Assembly: GCA_022824405.1 (NCBI GenBank)
Contig: JAJDZZ010000074.1
Location: 105,677 to 169,676 of the forward strand
Source of the DNA: Opitutales bacterium
GTDB taxonomy: Bacteria; Verrucomicrobiota; Verrucomicrobiia; Opitutales; UBA2995
Direction of reading: 5' to 3'
DNA: 64,000 bases
The translations under genes and the position numbers were made by a program. The notes beneath the pieces are model-generated. The model saw only the letters and a program-made list of their open reading frames with translations, was not told where the DNA came from and did no database searches. Positions 16,257 through 24,786 of this stretch are shown here, one piece after another. Each line of letters opens with the position of its first letter. Position 1 is the stretch's first letter.

Positions 16257-18656
16257 TTACAGTTCACCGCGAAACAGGGGGCTGGCACAAATATCGTGAA
16301 TCAGATCCTTGAAGCCCTCGTCATTTTCCAGGTTGGCTTTTGCGATGTCCTCGGCCATGATGTGCTCGGCAAAGGAGAGGGGATGCCCCAGGGCATAGGT
16401 AAACAGCTTCCCGGTCAGGGCCCGGGCAAATTGTTCGGCTCGACCCATGAGAACCTGTTTCAGCTCGGTAGCTCCGTCGAATGAACCGCCCGGCAATTCT
16501 CCCCAGGCTTCTATGGGTTGGCCATTGCGGTATTGGCTGCGAAGGGCACCCACAGCATCAAAATGCTCCAGGCCCATTCCCCAGGCATCGATTTTCCTAT
16601 GGCAATCATTGCAGGATTCGACCTCCCGGTGCCTGGCCAGCATTTCCGGAATGGTTTTCGTGCCGCGCACGTCGGGTTCGATCGGTTTGACGTCGGCTGG
16701 GGGAGGGGAGGGTGGATCCCCCAGGATGTTTTCCAGAATCCAGACCCCCCTGATGACGGGTGAGGTGCGTGTGCCATTGGAAGTGATTTTCAAGATGCTG
16801 GCCTGTCCCAATAAACCTCCGCGAGGATTGTTCATGGCCAATTCAACTTTGCGGAACTGGGCGCCTTTGACTCCATCGATCTGGTAATGCTGGGCCAGAC
16901 GTTCGTTGATCCAGACGAAATCGGAGTCGAGAAAAGTGGTTACCGGCATGTTCTTTTTCAATATCCTTTCGAAGAATACCTCGCTTTCCTCACGCATGAA
17001 CCCCTCCAACAACGGATCGTATTCCCGGTAGAGTTTTGGGTCCGGCCTCATGTCGCCGATTTTTTTTAATTGCAACCAGTTTGCCGTGAAATCACTTACA
17101 AACCGATTCGCCTTCTTATCGGCCAGCATCCGGGTCACCTCTTTTCGAATGACATCCGGCTGGAGGAGTTTTCCACTTTCGGCCAAGCCAAGCAATTGGT
17201 CGTCGGGCATGGAATTCCACAAAAAATAGGAGAGCCGGCTGGCCAGAGCCCAAACATCCTTCCCCTCTCCGGCATCGTGATTGAAAAGGAAGCGAGGTGA
17301 GCAAAGGACCCCCTCCACCACGTTACGCATCGATTCCACCTCGCTGAGTCCCCGTTCCAATCCGGACCGGTAGAGACGGATAAAATTTTCTACGGTAGTA
17401 TCGGGTACGGGACGTCGAAATGCCCGGAAAAGAAAGTCTTTGATTCGAGAACTGATTTCGAGCGTGGTCGTTCCCTTTCCGTTTCCCAGCAATTTTGTCT
17501 GCGCCCTGGATGGCCAGGATTCCAGAAGAGGTCCGTTGATCTCGATTTCTTTTACATGGAGGAGGTCTGCTACGAGCATTTCTTCCCCGCCAACGCTGGC
17601 GATGGGCGAACGGTTCAGGACGGCGCCGGAAGCATAGTGAATCATCACGTTTTCCCCTTTCTTGAGCCGCACCTCCACCGCGTCGGATTCAACCTTATTG
17701 CTCACGTAGAAAAATCCAACTCTCCGACCGGGAACGGAAGCGGCATCCATGTGCCGTGCTTCCGATGCCTGAATGGCCACGATGGCCACCAGGCGCAAAG
17801 CGTCATTGGGGCGTCTATTGCGGGATTTCAGCGATTGTTCATAACTTTCATCGTGGTAGGTGTATTCGATTCCACGTTCTTCCAGTACCGTCCGTAAGTC
17901 CTCGGCAAAGGCCGTTACCTTTATGGCGTATATTCCGTCCTGGGGAACGACAAATCCATTGGGCCACATCACGTGTTTGCGGTCCCGGCTGGAGGAGGTG
18001 ACTACAAACCCGCCTCGTTCCTCCACGTTATATCCATGACCGATATCGCCGATTGCATAAACGCGCTTCTGACGGATGTCGCCGCCGCTTACCAGGGTAT
18101 GCCGGGCAAGTTTCCGGGCATTGTTCTGCAATTTCAGGACTAATTCGGGGTTTGCGTCCAGGGTAGCCGCCAGATTGTCGAATCCTTCCAATTCCGGATC
18201 GGCCGGCAGGTGTTCGGACAGTTTTAAATTGATGCCAAGCAAGTCTCTTACGGTATTGTCCAGGGCGCTGTGGCTGAGCCGGCGAATGGCAATTCTTCCC
18301 TTGCTCCCATGTGCTTCCGCCGCTGCCCGCAATTCGGTATCGATGGCTTTGAGGACGGGTAACAGGGCATCGGCAGGAGGCCGAGGCTCTTCTTCGGGCG
18401 GCATGTCCCCGAGGGTCAGGATTTCGGCCACATTCCGCCATATGACAGCATTTTCCGCCCGGGTGAAGTCCGTGCTCAACGTGTCGAGCCGGAGGTCTCC
18501 CTTCTGTTTCTCTTCACCGTGGCATTTGGCGCAATGCTCCTGAATAAAGGGAGTAATCAACGCATCGAAATCCCCTTCAACGGTCAATGATGCCCATCCC
18601 ATGAGGAAGGCCAACCCAACCGCAGGACCGAAAACCAACTTTCTACGCCTGTCCAT
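16257..18656 (-). CDS. Secreted DUF1587/DUF1592/DUF1588/DUF1585 planctomycete-type cytochrome protein
   Basis: 799 residues from ATG 18656, with signal peptide. A planctomycete cytochrome c domain shows the haem motif CAKCH at 42-46 and the GDMPPEEEPRP distal segment carrying the likely axial Met. Then follow DUF1587 (IAIRRLSHSALDNTVRDLL), DUF1595, DUF1592 (LASRLSYFLWNSMPDDQLL), DUF1588 (GGLLGQASILKITSNGTRTS and VIRGVWILENIL, with CNDCHRKIDAWGMGLEHFD) and DUF1585. These proteins are always paired with DUF1552 proteins, as here: that gene ends 68 bp upstream. Function of the pair is unknown; electron transfer at or outside the inner membrane is inferred from haem and signal. An ATG at 18716 is an alternative start. 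Confidence 0.9.
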   Translation of the reverse strand: MDRRRKLVFGPAVGLAFLMGWASLTVEGDFDALITPFIQEHCAKCHGEEKQKGDLRLDTLSTDFTRAENAVIWRNVAEILTLGDMPPEEEPRPPADALLPVLKAIDTELRAAAEAHGSKGRIAIRRLSHSALDNTVRDLLGINLKLSEHLPADPELEGFDNLAATLDANPELVLKLQNNARKLARHTLVSGGDIRQKRVYAIGDIGHGYNVEERGGFVVTSSSRDRKHVMWPNGFVVPQDGIYAIKVTAFAEDLRTVLEERGIEYTYHDESYEQSLKSRNRRPNDALRLVAIVAIQASEARHMDAASVPGRRVGFFYVSNKVESDAVEVRLKKGENVMIHYASGAVLNRSPIASVGGEEMLVADLLHVKEIEINGPLLESWPSRAQTKLLGNGKGTTTLEISSRIKDFLFRAFRRPVPDTTVENFIRLYRSGLERGLSEVESMRNVVEGVLCSPRFLFNHDAGEGKDVWALASRLSYFLWNSMPDDQLLGLAESGKLLQPDVIRKEVTRMLADKKANRFVSDFTANWLQLKKIGDMRPDPKLYREYDPLLEGFMREESEVFFERILKKNMPVTTFLDSDFVWINERLAQHYQIDGVKGAQFRKVELAMNNPRGGLLGQASILKITSNGTRTSPVIRGVWILENILGDPPSPPPADVKPIEPDVRGTKTIPEMLARHREVESCNDCHRKIDAWGMGLEHFDAVGALRSQYRNGQPIEAWGELPGGSFDGATELKQVLMGRAEQFARALTGKLFTYALGHPLSFAEHIMAEDIAKANLENDEGFKDLIHDICASPLFRGEL

Positions 18657-18724
18657 AATGCGGTTGATGCCTTCAGCTCCGCGGAAATCCTTCAGCGTCT
18701 CCGCAGATTCATGCAATATGCGGG

Positions 18725-20029
18725 CTAAGCCAACAGGTGATTGATGTTGCCGGTGCTCACGGCGAAGCTGTCCGTTTCGATTCCCAGTTGCTGCAGCATG
18801 GTGACAAAGACATTACAGAGGGGGGTTTTTCCTTCCTCGAGGATGATGTCTTTGCCGTCGTGACGCAGGCCGCCTCCCGCCAACAGGACGGGCAAATTCC
18901 TATTGGAGTGTGAACTGCCATTTCCCAGACCGCTGCCAAAGAGAACCTGCGTCCGGTCCAACAAGCTGGCGTCCCCATCCGGGATTCCTTTCAGGCGGGT
19001 GAGGAATTTTGCCACCGATTTTGTGTGCATCTGCTCGATCGTGATGAGTTCTTCCAAAACTGCAGGGTCTTTCCCATGGTGTGACTGGCCGTGGTATCCG
19101 GAGAGTTGCTGGCCGTCCAACAGGATGGGCAATCCACCGGCCGGCAATTCGACCGAGACGACCCGAGTGCAATCATGCTGCAAGGCCAGGGCGGTCAATT
19201 CCAGCATCAGGTCCAGGTTCTGGTGGAAGCTGACAGGGGGTTGCCTCAAGGGGGCTACCTCGGGTTTTGGGGTATTGATCCACTGTTGTTGCCGCTTGAT
19301 GCGCTTTTCCACATCGCGGATGGAGGAGAAATAACCTTCCACTTTTTCCCGATCCTCGTAACCGATTTCCCTTTGCAGGGAGCGGGCGTCCTCGGCCACC
19401 ATGTCCAGAATACTACGGCTGAAGTCCATCGCCTTGCTCGCCGCCTCGGGATTGAGGTCGTCCACAAACAGTTTTTGGAAAACCTTCAAAGGGTCGGGTT
19501 CGGGGAGTAGGGGGACCCCGTTTTCATCCCAGGACAAGGTTTGGGTGGGCTTGCCTTCAGACGCTCCGAGTTGCAGGGAGTGGAACCGGCTGTCGGCGCT
19601 CAGTTGCCTGGCTGCCAACTGGTCCAGAGTGATCTGATTGCGCACCATGACGGATTCGCCGATATATTCGGGCTGATAGACGCCGGAAAGGAAGGAAGGG
19701 GTACCCTTGTGTCCCCCGTTGATGCCGTGATCCACCCCGGAAACAACCGTGAAATCCTTGCGGTGCGGCAGCAAGGGTTCGAGTAGGCGCGGAACGGAAT
19801 TGTCCCCCTTCCTGGGGTGCCATTCCCCCGGGTACATACCCAGAAACGTGCCAATGCAGACAAGTCGCTTGCGGGTGTCCGCCACGGATTTTACCGCCGC
19901 TGCCGGCAATGGAACGGATTGGAGAAAGGGCAGGGCCATCAGGCCCCCGGCGCTGCGGAGAAATTGCCTTCGATCAAGATGAAATAACTTTTTCATCAGT
20001 TCATTTACATTATCGGAAGTTTCCCGCAT
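18725..20029 (-). CDS. DUF1552 protein, Tat-exported
   Basis: 434 residues. The twin-arginine signal DRRQFLRSAGGLMALPFLQS lies at about residues 19-38. The body has the DUF1552 pattern: GTFLGMYPGEWHPRKG, VSGVDHGINGGHKGTPSFLS, MDFSRSILDMVAEDARSL, and HGKDPAVLEELITIEQMHTK, with SGLGNGSSHSNRNLPVLLAG near the end; the overall arrangement recalls alkaline-phosphatase-superfamily folds. Tat export suggests a cofactor or metal loaded before export. Starts possible at 20029 or 19996 (MKKLFHLDRRQ). First gene of a two-gene unit with the DUF1592 gene. Confidence 0.9.
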   Translation of the reverse strand: MRETSDNVNELMKKLFHLDRRQFLRSAGGLMALPFLQSVPLPAAAVKSVADTRKRLVCIGTFLGMYPGEWHPRKGDNSVPRLLEPLLPHRKDFTVVSGVDHGINGGHKGTPSFLSGVYQPEYIGESVMVRNQITLDQLAARQLSADSRFHSLQLGASEGKPTQTLSWDENGVPLLPEPDPLKVFQKLFVDDLNPEAASKAMDFSRSILDMVAEDARSLQREIGYEDREKVEGYFSSIRDVEKRIKRQQQWINTPKPEVAPLRQPPVSFHQNLDLMLELTALALQHDCTRVVSVELPAGGLPILLDGQQLSGYHGQSHHGKDPAVLEELITIEQMHTKSVAKFLTRLKGIPDGDASLLDRTQVLFGSGLGNGSSHSNRNLPVLLAGGGLRHDGKDIILEEGKTPLCNVFVTMLQQLGIETDSFAVSTGNINHLLA

Positions 20030-20073
20030 CGGTCAACTAACATTTTAACCGCGGTTTTCATGGATAGGGGATA

Positions 20074-20514
20074 GACTCTCGCAAAGCTCGCCAAGAGCGC
20101 AAAGAGAGGCGCGCTGAGGCGCGCCAATGAGGAATGAGGAATGAGGAATTAGGAATGAGGAATTGAGAAAAGGCTGAAGGTGCTGAGTTTAATCGTGATC
20201 GAAAGAAGGAGGAGGGACATTCCCCAGCATCTATTGATAATCAATTACGAAACTGTAGGAGGGGGTTTATCCCCCGATTGCGGTGAGGCCTTTGGAAGAT
20301 CGGGGGATAAACCCCCTCCTACAGTTCTTTAAAGCACCATCCCAGGAAAATTTTCTCGTTTTTTCTTCTTCTTCAGCCTTCCTCCTTCAGCCTTTTTTAT
20401 CTCTGTGGTTATCCTTTCTCCTTCAATCCTTATTCCTAATTCGCGCCCTTGGGCGCTTCCTCTTTGCGGTCTTTGCGAGAGTCACTTCTTCATCCCGTTC
20501 CATTCGATCACGAT
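20074..20514. repeat. Composite nested palindromic element 5 (largest; E-B-C-D-G | G-C-A-B-E-D reversed)
   Basis: Fills the 578-bp divergent gap between two DUF1552/DUF1592 pairs. Left arm: E GACTCTCGCAAAG (20074), hairpin 20108-20125, repeated AATGAGGAATGAGGAATT, C AAAAGGCTGAAGGTGCTGAG, D AATCGTGATCG. Centre: a 26-bp REP-like hairpin unit (20253-20278, TGTAGGAGGGGGTTTATCCC...) and its perfect reverse complement (20299-20324), 20 bp apart. Right arm: reversed C (CTTCAGCCTTCCTCCTTCAG), CTCTGTGGTTA, reversed B with hairpin GCGCCC-TT-GGGCGC (20443-20456), reversed E (TCTTTGCGAGAGTC) and reversed D (CGATCACGAT). Confidence 0.92.
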
Positions 20515-20607
20515 AAAACTCATTCCCTTCTCGTGGTCTCAGGTGGATCGATTTAAAGGGTTGAAGTCTTTGTCCCGTCCTTGTTCCCTAAATGGACACC
20601 GATTCTC

Positions 20608-23343
20608 ATGATATTACAAAGGACCAGAGGGAGAAGTAGAAGTTACTCCTTGGGAGCAGCGGGATTGTGCCTATTCGTTCTGCCTGGGATTCTCTTTGCA
20701 AATGTGCCGGTGGGCGAGCCGCCCTTGAGCAGCTTGGTCGGCAACTATTGCGTCAGTTGCCACAATCCCGAAGAGAATAAAGGCAAGCTCGACCTCGAAA
20801 CCATCCTCGGGGCGGACCTTTCCCAACATGTTGAAATTTGGGAAGAGGTGGCCTGGATGCTGCGCGAAAGGGAAATGCCTCCCCAGGATGAGGCCGACCT
20901 GCCGCGCCCGAGCGAGGCCGAATACGTGAGGGCGGTGAATTGGCTGGATGAAAGGCTGGGGGAAAACGGCTCAACGGCGCAGAGGCACAAAGGCACCAGG
21001 GATGTAGAGGAATCGGCAATTCTGGCGGTTGTGGAACAATACTGTATCAGTTGCCACAACGCCCAGGAAAACAAGGGCGGCATGGATCTCGATGCCTTTC
21101 GCTGGGACGACGTGCAAAATCATCCGGAATTATGGGAGACGGTTTTCACCAGGCTTCAATCGCGTCAGATGCCCCCGCCCGATCGGAAACGACCGGACGA
21201 AGCGACTTATGCAGCCATCGTAGCCGATTTGTCGAAGACCTTGGATGAAGCGGCCAGGCGAGATCCCAAACCGGGGCGAACGGAAACCTTTCGCCGGTTG
21301 AATCGCACCGAGTACCAAAACGCCATTCGCGATCTCCTGGCCCTGGAAATCGACGCGGCGAATTTGCTGCCCAAAGACGAGGAAAGTCACGGTTTCGACA
21401 ACGTTACCGTGGGTGTCTTATCCCCAAGTTTACTGGATCGCTATATTTCCGCCGCTCAAAAGGTGAGCCGTCTGGCCGTAGGCGCTCCCCATGACAAACC
21501 GCGCGGGGACAACTTTCGCATTCCGGCAGACTATACTCAGGAGAAGCACGTCGAAGGCCTTCCCCTCGGCACTCGCGGCGGGGCCCTTTTGTCTTATACT
21601 TTTCCCCAGGATGGCGAATACGAAATCGAAATAAGGCTCATGCGGGATCGCAACGAGCACGTGGAAGGGCTGAGAGAACCCCACGTTATGGAGATCCTTC
21701 TCGATGATGAAGTCGCGCAGCGTTTCACCATCGATCTCCCGACCGACCGACGCGATCACAGCGCGGTTGACCGGCATCTCAGGACCCGTAAATTTGTCGA
21801 GGCGGGTCCGCGCAGGGTGGGGGTGACCTTTCTGAAAAACCCCTTTTCCTTGTCGCAAAACAAACGGCAGCCCTTCCAGGCCCATTTTAATTTTCACCGT
21901 CATCCGCGCCGGTCTCCGGCGGTGTATCAGATTTCCATAACGGGGCCCTACGGCGGTCGCGGATCGAACCTGACCCCCAGCCGGGAAAAGATTTTCATCC
22001 GCTATCCGAAAGAGCCCGGCCAGGAGGAGGAGGTTGCCCGTGAGATTCTGACCCATCTCATGAGGCGGGCCTATCGTCGTCCCATTTCCGAGGGGGATCT
22101 GGCAAAGCCCATGGATTTTTACCGTGAAGGAGCCGGGGAGGCCCAGGCGTCGCTCGAGAGCTATTACTGGGAAGCGGGATTTGAAGCGGGAATCGAAACG
22201 GCGCTCAGTTCCATACTGGTCAATCCCGAATTTATCTTCCGCATCGAAAGGGATCCGGAGGGGGTTTTACCGGGTGAGGTTTACCGTATCAGCGATTTGG
22301 AATTGGCCACCCGGCTGTCCTTTTTCATTTGGAGCAGCCTGCCGGATGACGAACTCCTCGCGGTAGCCATAGAGGGAACCCTCAGCCAACCCGATGTCTT
22401 GGAGAAACAGGTGCGCCGCATGTTGGCAGATGCCCGTTCCTCCAATTTGGTGAACAATTTTGCCGAGCAATGGCTTCACCTGCGCAATCTCGAATCGGTC
22501 GTGCCCGATCTCCGGCTGTTTCCCGATTTTGACGATAATTTGCGCCGGTCCCTTCGGCGGGAAACGGAACTGTTTTTCGAAAGCGTCCTGAGGGAAGACC
22601 GTAGTGTGCTGGACCTGCTCAAAGCCGATTACACCTACCTCAATGAACGATTGGCCCATCATTATGACATTCCCCACGTTTTCGGCAGCCGGTATCGGCG
22701 GGTTGAACTCGACCCATCCCACAAACGGGGCGGTTTATTGCGGCACGGAAGCATTCTGACCGCGACCTCCTATGCCACGCGCACTTCACCGGTCATCCGA
22801 GGCAACTGGGTTCTGGAGAATATCATCGGCACCCCCGCCCCTCCCCCTCTGCCTGACGTGCCGGCCTTGGATGAAACCAAAGTGGCCGCCGCCGGGCTTT
22901 CCGTGCGGAAGCGTCTGGAACAGCATCGCGCCAATCCCGCCTGTGCCAGTTGCCACAACCTAATGGATCCCGTCGGCTTTGCCTTGGAGAATTTCGATGC
23001 CATCGGACGGTGGAGAGACTTCCAGGGCGGTGAAGCCCTCGATGTCTCGGGAGGACTTCCGGACGGCAGTGTTTTGGAGGGGGTCGAGGGCTTGGAGGAC
23101 GGCTTACTGGAGCGCCCGGAATTATTTGTTCGCACTTTAAGCCAGAAATTGCTTACTTTTTCTTTGGGTAGGGGAGTGGAGTATTATGATGCCCCGGCCA
23201 TCAGAGAAATTGTCAGAAATGCCAAAGCCAATGATTACAGGTTTTCATCCATCGTTCTCGGCATCGCACAAAGTGTTCCCTTTCAGATGAGAACGAGATT
23301 GCAAGATGAATACGCTTCCGCACCATCAATGGAAAGGAAATAG
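20608..23343 (+). CDS. Secreted DUF1592-family protein with tandem cytochrome c domains
   Basis: 911 residues from ATG 20608 (an earlier TTG at 20581 is in the repeat boundary). Signal peptide to about residue 31. Two planctomycete cytochrome domains in a row: CVSCH at 48-52 with REREMPPQDEAD, and CISCH at 146-150 with SRQMPPPDRKRP; then DUF1587 (TFRRLNRTEYQNAIRDLLAL), DUF1595, DUF1592, DUF1588 (with CASCHNLMDPVGFALENFD) and DUF1585. The linker between the two cytochromes contains bases GGCGCAGAGGCACAAAGG (20976-20993), which resemble intergenic module A and a copy at 56906-56926. The stop is 2 bp before the DUF1552 gene, so the two are co-translated. Confidence 0.9.
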   Translation: MILQRTRGRSRSYSLGAAGLCLFVLPGILFANVPVGEPPLSSLVGNYCVSCHNPEENKGKLDLETILGADLSQHVEIWEEVAWMLREREMPPQDEADLPRPSEAEYVRAVNWLDERLGENGSTAQRHKGTRDVEESAILAVVEQYCISCHNAQENKGGMDLDAFRWDDVQNHPELWETVFTRLQSRQMPPPDRKRPDEATYAAIVADLSKTLDEAARRDPKPGRTETFRRLNRTEYQNAIRDLLALEIDAANLLPKDEESHGFDNVTVGVLSPSLLDRYISAAQKVSRLAVGAPHDKPRGDNFRIPADYTQEKHVEGLPLGTRGGALLSYTFPQDGEYEIEIRLMRDRNEHVEGLREPHVMEILLDDEVAQRFTIDLPTDRRDHSAVDRHLRTRKFVEAGPRRVGVTFLKNPFSLSQNKRQPFQAHFNFHRHPRRSPAVYQISITGPYGGRGSNLTPSREKIFIRYPKEPGQEEEVAREILTHLMRRAYRRPISEGDLAKPMDFYREGAGEAQASLESYYWEAGFEAGIETALSSILVNPEFIFRIERDPEGVLPGEVYRISDLELATRLSFFIWSSLPDDELLAVAIEGTLSQPDVLEKQVRRMLADARSSNLVNNFAEQWLHLRNLESVVPDLRLFPDFDDNLRRSLRRETELFFESVLREDRSVLDLLKADYTYLNERLAHHYDIPHVFGSRYRRVELDPSHKRGGLLRHGSILTATSYATRTSPVIRGNWVLENIIGTPAPPPLPDVPALDETKVAAAGLSVRKRLEQHRANPACASCHNLMDPVGFALENFDAIGRWRDFQGGEALDVSGGLPDGSVLEGVEGLEDGLLERPELFVRTLSQKLLTFSLGRGVEYYDAPAIREIVRNAKANDYRFSSIVLGIAQSVPFQMRTRLQDEYASAPSMERK

Positions 23344-23345
23344 CC

Positions 23346-24692
23346 ATGCATTACATCACTAAAAAATCCATCCCGCGAAGAACCTTTATCAAGGGAGTAG
23401 GGACGACCCTGGCCTTGCCCCTTCTCAACGCCATGGTGCCGGCCGCAACGGCTCTGGCCAAAACCCCGGCAAATTCCGTCCGTCGCCTGGGCTATGTTTT
23501 CATGCCTATGGGTTGCGATCAATCCCGCTGGACCCCCCGTAGCGAACGTACCCTTGATAAACTATCCCCCATCCTCGATTCCCTGGCCCCGGTAAAGGAC
23601 CAAACCACCGTATTGACCAATATGGAATTGAGGAGCGCCTACCCCGGATCCCACGCCACGTCCAATTCCTCTTTTCTCAGTTGCGCCAAGGCAAAGGTCA
23701 CCGAGAGTTCAGACTATTATCTCGGCACCACGGTGGACCAACTCGCCGCCCAACAAATCGGACAGGAGACGCAACTCCCTTCCTTGGAACTTGCCATGGA
23801 CCTGCTGCAGATCACCGGTCAATGCGATAACGGCTATGCCTGTGTCTACCAGAACAACCTTTCCTGGTCTTCTCCCACCACCCCCCTCCCGGCTGAAGCG
23901 CATCCCCGAATAGTATTTGAACAATTGTTCGGGGATGGGGGTACTCCGGAAGAACGCCGCACCGCCCTGCGGAAACGGAGCAGTCTGCTCGACTCCGTGG
24001 CCGATAGCATCGAGCGCCTGAGGCGCGACCTGGGTCCGAGCGATCGATCACGGATCTCCCAATACCTGGATTCCGTCCGGGAAGTGGAACGCCGCATTCA
24101 ACAGGCCGAGTCGGCCTCGAAGGATAGTCCCTTGCCCGATCTGGACCGCCCCATGGGGGTGCCCGCCGCCTATGCCGACCATGCCCGGCTCATGTTCGAT
24201 CTTCAGCTCCTGGCCTATCAAGGGGACATCACCCGCATCTCAACCTTCCAGATCGCTCGGGAAACCAGCAACCGGTCCTATCCCGAAATCGGGGTTCCGG
24301 ACCCGCACCATCCCCTCTCCCACCACGGCGACGATCCGGACAAAATCGAGCGGATGTCAAAAATCAATGCGTTCCACGTCTCTCTCTTTTCCGAGTACCT
24401 GCAAAAGCTCAAGGCAACCCCCGAAGGGAATGGATCTCTCCTCGACAACGTTCTCATTCTCTACGGCAGCGGTATCGGAAATCCCAACGTGCACGACCAC
24501 ACCGATCTCCCCATCATCGTATCGGGCGGAGCGGCCGGAGGCATGAAAGGAAACCGGCACATCCGTTTCGAGGATGCCACCCCGCTGGCCAACCTGCACC
24601 TCACCCTGCTGGACAAGGTGGGGGTCGAACTGGATACCTTTGCCGACAGCACCGGGACAGTCGATGAACTCTTCCAGCCTTTGTCGGTTTAA
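23346..24692 (+). CDS. DUF1552 protein, Tat-exported (second copy)
   Basis: 448 residues. Twin-arginine signal SIPRRTFIKGVGTTLALPLL at residues 8-27. DUF1552 hallmarks: YVFMPMGCDQSRWTPRSERT, SNSSFLSCAKAKVTES, LFGDGGTPEERRTAL, LDSVREVERRIQQAE, HHGDDPDKIERMSKIN and SGIGNPNVHDHTDLPIIVSG. It partners the preceding DUF1592-type gene; GGAAAGGAAATAGCC before the ATG gives a weak ribosome binding site. The two DUF1552 proteins in this window are clearly divergent from one another (different mid-regions), so the pairs are not a recent duplication. Confidence 0.9.
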   Translation: MHYITKKSIPRRTFIKGVGTTLALPLLNAMVPAATALAKTPANSVRRLGYVFMPMGCDQSRWTPRSERTLDKLSPILDSLAPVKDQTTVLTNMELRSAYPGSHATSNSSFLSCAKAKVTESSDYYLGTTVDQLAAQQIGQETQLPSLELAMDLLQITGQCDNGYACVYQNNLSWSSPTTPLPAEAHPRIVFEQLFGDGGTPEERRTALRKRSSLLDSVADSIERLRRDLGPSDRSRISQYLDSVREVERRIQQAESASKDSPLPDLDRPMGVPAAYADHARLMFDLQLLAYQGDITRISTFQIARETSNRSYPEIGVPDPHHPLSHHGDDPDKIERMSKINAFHVSLFSEYLQKLKATPEGNGSLLDNVLILYGSGIGNPNVHDHTDLPIIVSGGAAGGMKGNRHIRFEDATPLANLHLTLLDKVGVELDTFADSTGTVDELFQPLSV

Positions 24693-24786
24693 AGAAGTGG
24701 TCCGACCGTTGTGGTCAGTCACCGTGGAAAATTGTATGAAGCAAAGTGGAATACGATTTTTAAGGCCTGACCCCCTTTTCCCTGCC

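Noticed and set aside
20126..20167. CRISPR-like direct repeats (AATGAGG units)
   Set aside because: Units are 7-14 bp and contiguous without unique spacers; no cas genes are present.
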